NCBI GenBank assembly: GCA_034696485.1
Contig: JAQIWT010000499.1
Location: forward strand, 1-19,047
Direction: 5' to 3'
Source: Isohypsibius dastychi
Lineage: Eukaryota; Tardigrada; Eutardigrada; Parachela; Isohypsibiidae
Length of the DNA: 19,047 bases
This document shows positions 11,648 through 19,047 of the stretch, in pieces. Numbering within the stretch: position 1 is the first letter of the stretch; each line of letters opens with the position of its first letter. The position numbers and the translations under genes are program-made. Under the pieces are notes generated by a model. It searched no databases and was not told the DNA's origin. It saw only the letters and a program-made list of their open reading frames with translations.

Positions 11648-11701
11648 ACTTTCGCCACGGCGGTACCTTTGAAGAATCAACTTTTCTGCCCGATGTGCAA
11701 A

Positions 11702-11734
11702 CGGGCAGAATAGTTGAATCAACTTTCCTGCCCG
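11702..11734. repeat. 33-bp palindrome, left copy 1
   Basis: Two 16-nt half-sites (CGGGCAGAATAGTTGA and its imperfect reverse complement) meet around a central A. It is a candidate transposase binding site or cruciform. Confidence 0.85.
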
Positions 11735-11896
11735 AATCGGTGCATGGGCAGAATAGTTGATTTCGACAAAATATTCGAATTTTACACCGTCTGATTCATT
11801 TTGGTTCCAATACCACATGTACAATTCATATTCCTCGTTTGCCAGCAGTTGACGGCGGTACTTTTGAAGAATCAACTTTTCTGCCGGACCTGCAAA

Positions 11897-11929
11897 CGGG
11901 CAGAATAGTTGAATCAACTTTTCTGCCCG
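11897..11929. repeat. 33-bp palindrome, left copy 2
   Basis: Same structure as the copy at 11702, exactly 195 bp further in. The right arm reads TCAACTTTTCTGCCCG. Confidence 0.85.
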
Positions 11930-12045
11930 AATCAGTGTACGGGCGAAACAGTTCATTTCGGCCAAACATTTGAATTTCATACGTTATTATTGGTTCCAGT
12001 CGAGTCGCTCGTGTCTGACCATTATTCAGAATTTGCCAGTAATAC

Positions 12046-12363
12046 AACAACCATATTAAAACAAAAGAGGAAATCAAAAAAGGAAATGTTTGGCTATTCA
12101 AGATCAGCTTTTCAGGATCGAACTCTTGGGGTTTTGGGCCTGCTTCGAGCTTTGCTTCGCGTCACAATGCTGAAAGGCACAACGTTTGCAGAACCGGATT
12201 CATGATGATGCTCTGGAAAACAAAAGCATGTGAAGCGGAGAGATGAAAACTCGGGTAAGATTAAGTTTCGGTATGACTGATCGTCCAAAGAAGTAGCAAC
12301 GGTTCGAATACCAATGTGCGACCGAACGGTTTTAGGTTGCTTTTTTCAATTCATTTCAGTTTT
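12046..12363. other. Transposon 3' flank, no gene seen
   Basis: This stretch lies between the left inverted repeat and the stop codon of the minus-strand transposase gene, so it should hold that gene's 3' UTR. I see no AATAAA on the minus strand in it and no other feature. Confidence 0.4.
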
Positions 12364-15300
12364 CTAGAATTTAGTGAATTGTGTTGCGTGGACACCTCCA
12401 GATTCATTCACGACGCTTTTACCTTGAACGTGAGCCGACTCTTGTTCAACCGTGATGTTCGCAGTTTTTTGCATCTTTGCGTTCAAGCAAACACGAGCGT
12501 GTCCGGAGATGTCCGCCGGAGTGTTAACATCAAGTGTCTTTTCAGCCGGGTCACCTACCGAACACAAGTAGTTGCCCACTATGGAAACGGTCGGTCATTT
12601 CTCAATTAATCTCGCCCATACCTGGCGTCTCTTCAACTTCGATTCCCGGAATTTTGCAGGCTTCTGTCTCCGCTAAGCCGTTTTTGTTCAGTGATTCATT
12701 TCCAACGCCCTCATTTTCTGCTGATGATTTTGCTAGATCACAAGAAAACTTGGTAGTGAAATTATAAATCTCCTGAAATATTTCAATGTTACCTTCAAAA
12801 ATGCCAAGACCATTGACGTCAGTGCAGAATTTGCAGCGACCGAAGCGTTCACGGGTGAATCCAGACAGGATACTTTTTCGAGGGTCACTCAAAAGATAGC
12901 AGCTTTCACCGTGGTACCTTTTAAACTCACATTGAGGATTGCCGCAGCGGTACGTCCACTCAATTTTTGACTGCGCCGGCATTCTACATACGCACATCAC
13001 CTCGATCGTTTCTGGGTCACTTCGTGTGGTTTTAAGTTCAGGACCTGCTCTTGTTGATCGCATCGGAAACGGGGATATTGCTCGGTTTTCCAGACAATGC
13101 AAGAGATGTTTGCGAAGATTCTGCCAGGTGAAAGTACAGTTACCCCTTAATCAGAACTTGCGAAATAGTTTTGGTACTTACGGGCCAGTTGTACTTGACA
13201 CTAGATGGATCGATGCAAGCGCCGATTGAAACCACTGTTGCAATAGCATACACCCCGCATATGCGGTTATCCGGCTGACATTCCACTTCTGGCCAGATTG
13301 CGTGAAATTCATTTTCACGGAAACGGAATACGGCTGCAATTTGGTGTCTCAGTTGAAACTCCATAATGGGTCCCTTTGTCATCCCAAGACTGTCGTAAAT
13401 AAATACCATGTTGGCATCTCCAGGGTGCTGATTGGTGACAACAACAAAGTGGCATCCACCGACAAATAGGATTTGGGTCTGGCGTGAAGTAGATTTTTCT
13501 TTTTGGAAATTTGTTCGACGCAGCTTCCATAATTCGGCTGTTGACTCCAAGCTGTAATCCCTTTTAGAAGTCAAGCCAAATAACATGGGATTCCTTAGAC
13601 CGTTGAGATTCTGATAGTTGATCTTCACAAGCGACATGCTCTCCGAGATAACCGAATCGTTCAGCAATGCGTTATCTTTTGTCACTCGCAACCTTTCACT
13701 TAGCGAAAGATTTTCGGCTGCACCCCGGAACCAAGACACTGCGCGACAAATTTTGTCATCTGGAAAGACCACCGGTCAGAATTCCAGGACTCAGTTTACT
13801 GCTGTTCAGCGTTACCTTCGTGAACTTTCAGCTTAAGCACAGTTGATGCTTTCATCCAGGCGTCGTAGTTGATGAGACTCAGAAAGTCATCCGGAGCCTG
13901 TGTCATTGCCAAAAAAAACGACGTGGAGTCAGCAGTAGAGACGAAGGTTAAACCCGGAACGAGCTGTGATGCAGTCAGGAATCCTCTGTATTTTGCGAAA
14001 TACTGTTCTGATTTGTCCTGAGAGAGGGCAAACACCAGCGATCTCTCCATAGCACTGAGCATATTGGTCTGGAATATCCGCCGGAATACCATGAGAGTCT
14101 CCGTGATCTCATCAGGACGCAAATCCGGAACAGTTAGTGGAAGTTCTGCCGACCCACACTGATTATGATGTGGTGCTGCTTTCTCCTTTGCTTTCAAGAT
14201 CTCCTAAACATGGATATTTAGATCTGCACCGAGTGTATCATTTGCTGAATTGCCGAACCCCCCCCCCACACACCCATCAAGTACACACTGAAAATACCTG
14301 CAAGTTCTCAGGAGGACTGGCCTTGTTGTTGCGGATCGTTTCAAACTCCCACTGCTGTAGAAGTGCAGGCACGAAGTCAGCTCTGATGATCTCGCACTCA
14401 GGAGCCCACGAAGATTCCGGATGAGGTGTGGAGTTCTCAGTCACAGGAGCTGGAATGGTACAAGAACCTCGCAGACAAAGCTCAATCCATTGCCGAACAT
14501 CGGCAATCTCGAAATCAAAGTGTTTCGGGTTCTTGCCACGTGCAACAAGATATGCGAAAACTGCTGCAAATAAACCGCAACTGACTCCATCGATTTGGCG
14601 CTTCACTGCCACTGGTAGCAGCCGAAGCTCGGTCTCTCCACTACCGTAACACCGCCAAATTTGAAGCTGCGACTTCCAGTTGGGCCGCATATCCAAACTA
14701 TCAAAGTACAAGACGCTTCTTGCAGATTCATCCCACGACGTGACAAAGAAGTGGTTGACATCGTTGAAATGAATTTGAACGCATGTCTTGCTTTTGTTCA
14801 TGCCACTGAAATTCGGAGTTTCGAGTTGATCTGAAGTGAAGAATCCAGAGACATTCGCACAGCTATCTTTGATGAGACGTCCAAGGGCAAAAAGTACAAT
14901 TGGGCTGAGTGGTTTCCCACCACGAAGTTCTTGTATGTCGCTCTGAAGAATAGTGACTCCTTTGACCAAGAATTCGACAGCGTAAGCCCCACCAAATTTT
15001 CCGAGATCGTTGGAGACGGCAAGTGGATCTGCTGTTATGGGTTGACGGGCCAGATCTGGTTTTGGAGTGAACTGTGGAGTAAACTGGACAGGATTCAAGG
15101 TTGGGTGATACAGTCCAAGTTGCTGATGCCCATTCAGAATTTGACGTTTTGTTCTTTCTCCAACTGTTGGTGCCTAGATTTTGATCGTCAAAATATGCAT
15201 ACCATATTTTATGATGAGATCATCACCTTGCAGTGCCTTTCCCGTTGTGCAGGTCTACGCATTTTCTTATTAGCAAGATCAGCATATGCCTGGTCCATAT

Positions 15301-18212
15301 CGTTATTCTTCTGGACAGTTCCACTCGGAAGGGATGGTGCTTCTGGAACCTCGTCATTAAAGTGTACACTGCGTTTCATCTTGTTGGTGCGGATGATGTT
15401 TGTTTTCTCCCCACTCTCGTCGGCACTATTGGGCTGATGTTTCAGTATGCGCACGTCCTTGTTGCTGATTGTGAAAAACTCGTTGCGATAACTGATTCTG
15501 ACGTGGTTCTTCATAACCTCAACAACCATTCCAGGGCCGAGGCTCTCTGCAGTTTTCGAATGGAGTTGGTTTCCTTTCTTTGTAGGACGAAACATCACTC
15601 TCTGACCTATAACGACAGAACGATTGGCCAGCCAACCCCAACGAACACTCAGTTATGGTTTCTTACCTTCCCGGAGTTCCACTCCACTGTTCTTGTTGCG
15701 CTTATCGAAAGAAATTTTCTGTCGTAGCCTTTCTTTCTGGATATTGCTTGTCACAGCGTCACGCAGCATACTCTGAATCTCTGCATATCGTTGCACTGTT
15801 TGCACACATTGCAGGTTCATTTCATCGACAAACTCAGGGGCATCCATTCTGTTCAGATATTGAACCTCGTCATCTTCGCGTTCGTCCTTGCTCGTGGAGA
15901 TTCGTGGTCGAAAAGTGTGCATCAACTCGAAAGGCGCAAAGCCGGTGGCGGCAGATGGCCGAATATTGATCTCGAACATGACTGAGTTGAGGTGCTCATC
16001 CCAATCGTTCCCAAGCTCACCGACCTTTGTTTCAAGATTACTGAAAGAAACAGTTTGTCATGCGTCATTGTTTCGAGGAAGCTGTCACTTGCCGTTTAAC
16101 AGTCCCATTCATTCTCTCAATCATACCATTCGCGCGGGGTGTATATGGCCTCGTTGTCGAATGTATAATTCCAAGTATTTTGTTCATTTCGCGGTTCACC
16201 TTAGTAAAAAAGCACTATGACGCGCCAATCTCCATGCTAAAAGAACTCACTTCGTTCACAAACTCTCTCCCGTTATCTGAAATCAGACAAGCATTTTAAT
16301 GGCTTCATTAGCAATACACATTCTGACCTGTGATGATCCTTTGAGGTGCACCAAACCGGCTGTACACATGCTCAAACAGGGCTTTCGCCACAGTTACGCC
16401 TTCTTTATTAGGTAGTGGCACTGCAACTGCCATCTTTGTCCAGTAATCTACAAGCGTAAGTGCGTACTGATTCCCTCTCGAGGTCAGTGGAAGTCGGATC
16501 AGATCCATTCCGATAAGGTACCAGGCTCGAGACTTGATTGTAACGTGTTGTAGAGTATCTTGTGGTTTGAGGAGTCCTCTTCCCCGCTTTTGACATTCCT
16601 CACATGCTTCGGTCTAGAAAGACAGAAGCTGGACATGGGTTGATAATATATTTGACATGAAAGACATACAATCGACAAGACATCTTTTCGCATCGTCCTC
16701 CAATAAAATTCTTCGCTAATGCGCTTGATGAGGTAATCTCGTCTGGCATGATTCCATCGGCTACGTTGGTAAGATATTGATAGATAACAGAGTTCTATCA
16801 GAAACCTAGAAATTTACCAGTGCTGCTCACGAACTATTCTCTGACGTTCTGCGTCAGTCTCAGGGCATACAACGAACTTCTTTTTCGGATTTCTGATCAG
16901 CAGTACATCTCCCCTCAAACGGAACTGCTCCGACGCCTGTCTTCGAACAACTTCAGTTTCACTTCGGGAGAGTCCATCAAGGTGTCTTTTGTGGGCCAGG
17001 TAGTACTTGATTGCTCTGATATTAGGGCCACTGTCCATCTGGGGCTGGGCAGTACTGGATTCACCTATCGTTAAGGGAGTTTTGGTTAGAAACTGTCGCA
17101 TTGTCGAAACTGTCGCATTAATAGCTATCGAACAAACCTGAATCCGATGAACTCTCACTTAACCGGGCCTCATCTAAGGAATGTGTTCCAGTCTGTGGTC
17201 TTTGCCCAGTCGAGTCGTCAGCTGCAATTCTGCAGAGGTCCGGTTCAGAGGGTTTCTCGACGACCGGATCGAGTGATAGATGAACGTTGACCCCAGTTGG
17301 GTTCGCGCTTTAATAAACAACAAGCAACATTGAGTACTGGAGATTCTTGGGTTTTGGGGCTCGATTATTCGAGCCAACGGTCTTTACCACACTACTGGAG
17401 AGTTACTACAAGAGGTAACTGCTGCAGGCATGCCATCAACAAGAACAAAGATCCACCTTCGAGATCCCTTTTTAAGTAGATTCACTGAGGGACCAAAACC
17501 GTACCAGGCCCGTACAATCACAGTGGGAATTTTTGTTCTGACTTTCTAGCAGAGCTGACCATTTTTTGGCAGAAAAAAGCTTCTGGCATGAAAATCTCAC
17601 GCGCTCTCGCGAGGTTAAATAGAAGATTACGCACCTGTTTTGGGTCGGTAGATCATGAGGTTGTGCAGCGATACGTTCTGGATCTTGACCTGTGTGGCAG
17701 TCAGGCGCTGCAAACGTTGCAGTCTGCTGATCAATGTGTTGGGTAACGAAAAGAGATTCTGGATTTGCGATGAACGAGTTGTGGATTCCAGAATAAGGCA
17801 TACTCCATTCGTACTGCCCATAATAATTACGCGCATCAAAATTAGCGTAGGTCCCAGCTTCTGATGGTAAAATCCCGTAGGGTTGCCGATAGGGATTATG
17901 TGGATCGTACCAACCAGGAGGAGGAGGTACACCCAGAGTTCCATTTGCTCTCCAGCCTGGCTGATGGTAGTATCCTTGCGGATAGTTCTGTGCAGGTGGA
18001 TACCACTGGCCCAAACCGGGGTTCACAATGCTTGAACCCTCCGGAATAAAACTGGCGTGATACGGCTGATACAGAGGCTGATTTCCGAGAAAAGTTCGAG
18101 ACAATCCGTTATCCATACCAAAAAAACGAGGATATGGATTCATCTTTTTTGGCTGTCCGCAAGATGTCGCAAAGTCAAAACTCAAAATACACGGCGTAAA
18201 CGCTGCTTCCAT
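12364..18212 (-). CDS. Ginger1-like transposase with two Ulp1 proteases
   Basis: Predicted transposase of the surrounding element. Minus-strand exons: 18212-17635, 17307-17138, 17064-16818, 16760-16670, 16613-16328, 16276-16251, 16199-16093, 16040-15667, 15606-15227, 15173-14298, 14203-13816, 13759-13182, 13120-12622 and 12554-12364. The 13 introns (51-94 bp except the first, 327 bp) keep phase throughout and give 1596 residues with no stop or frameshift. Order: Pro/Tyr/Gly-rich N-terminus (1-190); integrase zinc finger (H331, H336, C366, C369); catalytic core D399, D458, E494 (DD35E); GPY/F-like tail near 650; Ulp1-type protease A (H894, D911, Q946, C952); unassigned spacer (1046-1174); protease B (H1278, D1297, Q1336, C1342); C4HC3 finger (1410-1466); polar acidic tail. 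The ATG at 18212 has a good context (CCATGG), but codon 24 is an alternative start. Intron 7 appears to be GC-AG. No RT is present, which rules out a retrotransposon. The first intron and the last exon are the weakest calls. Confidence 0.85.
12812..13009 (-). other. PHD-type C4HC3 zinc finger
   Basis: Residues about 1405-1470. Cysteines at 1410, 1412, 1426 and 1431, His 1437, and cysteines at 1441, 1463 and 1466 give C-x-C-x13-C-x4-C-x5-H-x3-C-x21-C-x2-C, with RYHGESCYLL around the His. This fits a PHD-like cross-brace finger. In the family such fingers read histone tails, so chromatin targeting of insertion is plausible but inferred. Confidence 0.7.
13085..13715 (-). other. Ulp1-type cysteine protease domain B
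   Basis: Residues about 1190-1379, interrupted by the intron 13181-13121. It has a substrate-side motif (NALLNDSVI, like the WLND.VI of Ulp1), then CHFVVVTNQ (H1278), IYDSLG (D1297) and QPDNRICGVYA (Q1336, C1342). It closes with LRKHLLHCLE, a frequent Ulp1 C-terminal helix formed across the exon junction. All four catalytic residues are present. It is clearly diverged from domain A, so the duplication is old or the two have separate origins. Confidence 0.82.
13816..14203 (-). other. Spacer domain between the two proteases
   Basis: One exon encoding residues about 1046-1174. The middle is rich in hydrophobic, helix-prone residues (for example TLMVFRRIFQTNMLSAMERS and FFLAMTQAPDDFLSLI), so it looks folded rather than disordered. 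I do not recognise it. It may be an extension of protease A, an accessory domain of protease B, or a new domain. Confidence 0.6.
14463..14960 (-). other. Ulp1-type cysteine protease domain A
   Basis: Residues about 825-990, in one exon. The C48-family catalytic order His-Asp-Gln-Cys is complete: NHFFVTSWD (H894), LYFDSLD (D911) and QIDGVSCGLFA (Q946, C952). The family removes SUMO or related modifiers, or cleaves polyproteins; the target here is unknown. It follows the integrase tail and a Pro/Gln-rich linker, as expected for Ginger1 proteins. Confidence 0.85.
15506..17020 (-). other. Integrase module of the transposase
   Basis: Residues about 265-660, spread over seven exons. IKYYLAHKRHLDGLSRSE resembles the YPYY-bearing segment before the zinc finger in Ginger1 and Gypsy integrases. 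The H2C2 finger follows (H-x4-H, then EEFYW, then CEEC). The RNase-H-fold core shows IGMDLI (D399), TDNGREF (D458) and TTRPYTPRANGMIER (E494), with exactly 35 residues between the second and third catalytic positions. FELMHTFRPR follows, and then the chromovirus-like tail where GPY/F reads LGPGMVVEV, with Gly in place of the aromatic residue. Several motifs form only across splice junctions, which strongly supports the exon model. Confidence 0.92.
16041..16092 (-). other. GC-AG intron in the integrase core
   Basis: The exon ends AAACG and is followed by GCAAGT, the classic non-canonical GC donor; the acceptor is TTTCTTTCAG. Using it gives VKRNLETKVGELGNDW, a normal integrase continuation, and a 52-bp intron like its neighbours. 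A GT donor 4 nt downstream (16088) paired with an acceptor after CAAAG also keeps frame but loses conserved spacing, so I rate it second. Confidence 0.65.
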
Positions 18213-18499
18213 GGATCAGTTGAAAACCGTTCTGTGTGTAGACAAATCCAGCCAGATGACAACAATCACTTGGCTTGGCTCTCTACCTCAGCCTGCGTTA
18301 TCTCGCAACAGGCCTTCTTGGCGTGAATCCTGGCGGCACATCCTTTGAACCGAACACAAGCGAGAAGTAGGGTTGCAAAATCTCAGCTGAAACTTCTACT
18401 GAAAGCTAAGATGATCACAAAATGTATCCCCGGAGGAAAGTGAAACTATCCTAGTGAAACAGCTCAAACGCATTCGATTCAACTACCATGATTTGAAAA
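18213..18499. other. Upstream region of the transposase gene
   Basis: This stretch lies between the start codon and the right inverted repeat and must carry the transposase promoter and 5' UTR. I cannot point to a clear TATA box or initiator, and no other gene is visible. Confidence 0.4.
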
Positions 18500-18621
18500 T
18501 TTTAAGACTGAAAGCCGGAAAATTGATATTGGTTGGACACGGGCTACTAGAACCAACGCTGAATCCGATTTCGTGAGAATACAAGATTTTGCCTAATCAA
18601 TAACTTTGCCGGCGACTGATT

Positions 18622-18654
18622 CGAACAGGAAAGTTGGTTAAACTATTTTGCCCA
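18622..18654. repeat. 33-bp palindrome, right copy 1 (degenerate)
   Basis: Innermost right copy. The arms are CGAACAGGAAAGTTGG and TAAACTATTTTGCCCA, the least symmetric of the set. Confidence 0.7.
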
Positions 18655-18816
18655 TTGTGGATCATGCAGGAAAGTTGATTCCTCAGAAGTACCGCCGTTG
18701 ATTGCTGGCAAACGAGGAATATGAACTGTACATGTGATATTGGAATAAAAAATGATTCAGATCATGTGGAAATCGAATATTTTGCCGAAATCAACTGTTT
18801 TGCCCGTACACCGAAT

Positions 18817-18849
18817 CGGGCAGAAAAGTTGATTCAACTATTTTGCCCG
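18817..18849. repeat. 33-bp palindrome, right copy 2
   Basis: The arms are CGGGCAGAAAAGTTGA and TCAACTATTTTGCCCG around a central T. It lies 195 bp from the inner copy. Confidence 0.85.
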
Positions 18850-19010
18850 TTTGCACATCGGGCAGAAAAGTTGATTCTTCAAAGGTGCCGCTGTTGATTG
18901 CTAGCTAACAGAAAACATGGACCGAACATGATGTATTGGAACCAAATTGAATTAAATAATATGCAGTTTGAATATTTTGCCGAATCAACTATTTTGCCCG
19001 TGCAACGATT

Positions 19011-19043
19011 CGGGCAGGAAAGTTGATTCAACTATTTTGCCCG
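19011..19043. repeat. 33-bp palindrome, right copy 3
   Basis: The arms are CGGGCAGGAAAGTTGA and TCAACTATTTTGCCCG. It lies 194 bp from the previous copy and only 4 nt from the window edge. Confidence 0.85.
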
Positions 19044-19047
19044 TTTG

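Larger units (their letters stand above)
11641..12045. repeat. Left inverted repeat with 195-bp subrepeats
   Basis: Two tandem units start at about 11661 and 11856 (both CGGTAC..TTTGAAGAATCAAC), giving a 195-bp period. Each has four 16-nt half-sites in alternating orientation; in the first unit these are 11677-11692 reverse, 11702-11717 forward, 11719-11734 reverse and 11745-11760 forward, with spacers of 9, 1 and 10 nt. The whole is the reverse complement of 18.5-19.05 kb. For example, TTCATATTCCTCGTTTGCCA near 11827 recurs inverted near 18710. Similarity fades out at about 12045. Confidence 0.85.
11226..19047 (-). mobile_element. Ginger1-like DNA transposon, right end cut off
   Basis: A cut-and-paste element whose single gene runs on the minus strand. 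The evidence is a pair of long inverted repeats (left to about 12045, right from about 18500) around a gene that encodes a Gypsy-like integrase fused to Ulp1-type proteases. There is no reverse transcriptase, RNase H or DNA polymerase B. From published work, Ginger1 elements have TIRs of roughly 40-270 bp, CCGG- or CCGT-type target duplications, and transposases with GPY/F and Ulp1 or OTU domains. Here the recognisable TIR is at least 400 bp and contains tandem units. The outer left boundary is uncertain: it could be at about 11226, or nearer 11640. The right terminus lies beyond the window, so the target duplication cannot be read. Confidence 0.85.
18500..19047. repeat. Right inverted repeat, continues past the window
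   Basis: Reverse-complement counterpart of the left repeat. Units recur with a 194-196 bp period (palindromes at 18622, 18817 and 19011), and the innermost copy is the most degenerate. Each unit has the same alternating half-sites as the left side. In many half-sites here the distal arm reads TTTTGCCCG where the left side has TTCTGCCCG. The array is still repeating at the last base, so the element ends outside the window. Confidence 0.85.

Noticed and set aside
11627-12101. Minus-strand open frames across the left repeat
   Set aside because: Their sequence is a translation of the 195-bp tandem unit (LIQLFCPF repeated), with no sign of selection as protein.
12297-12330. GGTTCGAATACC resembling a tRNA B box
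   Set aside because: No matching A box or cloverleaf could be drawn around it.
14257-14267. C-run (poly-G on the coding strand)
   Set aside because: It lies within an intron of the transposase gene, away from both splice sites; nothing suggests a role beyond possible sequencing length error.
14931-15437. Long plus-strand open frames opposite the transposase (also 15233-15727)
   Set aside because: They overlap conserved integrase-tail and protease exons on the other strand and show no recognisable content.
17358-17375. Short hairpin GGCTCGA/TCGAGCC in transposase intron 1
   Set aside because: A 7-bp stem with a 4-nt loop is common by chance and has no partner motif elsewhere in the element.
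12364-18212. LTR retrotransposon or Polinton/Maverick
   Set aside because: The integrase alone could suggest either, but there is no reverse transcriptase, RNase H, aspartic protease, DNA polymerase B or packaging gene, and the end repeats are inverted rather than direct.
12364-18212. Degenerate pseudogene with frameshifts between integrase pieces
   Set aside because: The apparent breaks fall at consensus donor and acceptor sites of 51-94 bp introns, and joining them restores both frame and conserved motifs.

Overview
The window is eukaryotic DNA, most likely from an ecdysozoan invertebrate. Genes are split by short GT-AG introns (many of 50-130 bp), there are no bacterial-style operons, and one gene encodes a secreted protein with an arthropod/nematode/tardigrade-type chitin-binding domain. 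The phylum cannot be fixed from the sequence alone.

Layout: (1) 1-2577 is non-coding DNA with at most untranslated leader exons. (2) 2623-7923 (+) is a complete 13-exon gene for LARGE, the bifunctional Golgi xylosyl/glucuronyltransferase. (3) 8248-10095 (-) is a 7-exon gene, convergent with LARGE, for a secreted protein made of a chitin-binding domain, a Thr-rich mucin stretch and a WAP-like cysteine domain. (4) About 10.1-11.0 kb shows no gene. (5) 11034-11175 is a small foldback element flanked by TA (MITE-like). (6) From about 11.23 kb to beyond the right edge lies a large DNA transposon. Its two ends carry inverted copies of a ~195 bp tandem unit built around 33 bp palindromes, and its body carries one 14-exon minus-strand gene (18212 to 12364).

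The transposon is the main discovery. Splicing the minus-strand exons by consensus sites gives one uninterrupted 1596-residue reading frame. In order it holds a Pro/Tyr/Gly-rich N-terminus, a Gypsy-type integrase (H2C2 zinc finger, DD35E core, GPY/F-like tail), a first Ulp1-type cysteine protease, an unassigned spacer domain, a second Ulp1-type protease, and a C4HC3 PHD-type zinc finger. Integrase plus Ulp1 inside terminal inverted repeats, with no reverse transcriptase, is the signature of the Ginger1 group of cut-and-paste transposons. The doubled protease with both catalytic sets intact, the terminal PHD-like finger and the long palindromic subrepeat TIRs are unusual, and I do not know them from described Ginger1 elements.

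The two host genes are unrelated in function: LARGE extends matriglycan on alpha-dystroglycan in the Golgi, and the chitin-binding mucin is exported to an extracellular matrix or cuticle. Their 3' ends face each other and their predicted poly(A) signals lie inside each other's 3' UTR. All exon boundaries come from reading splice consensus sites and checking phase by hand; no transcript data were used.
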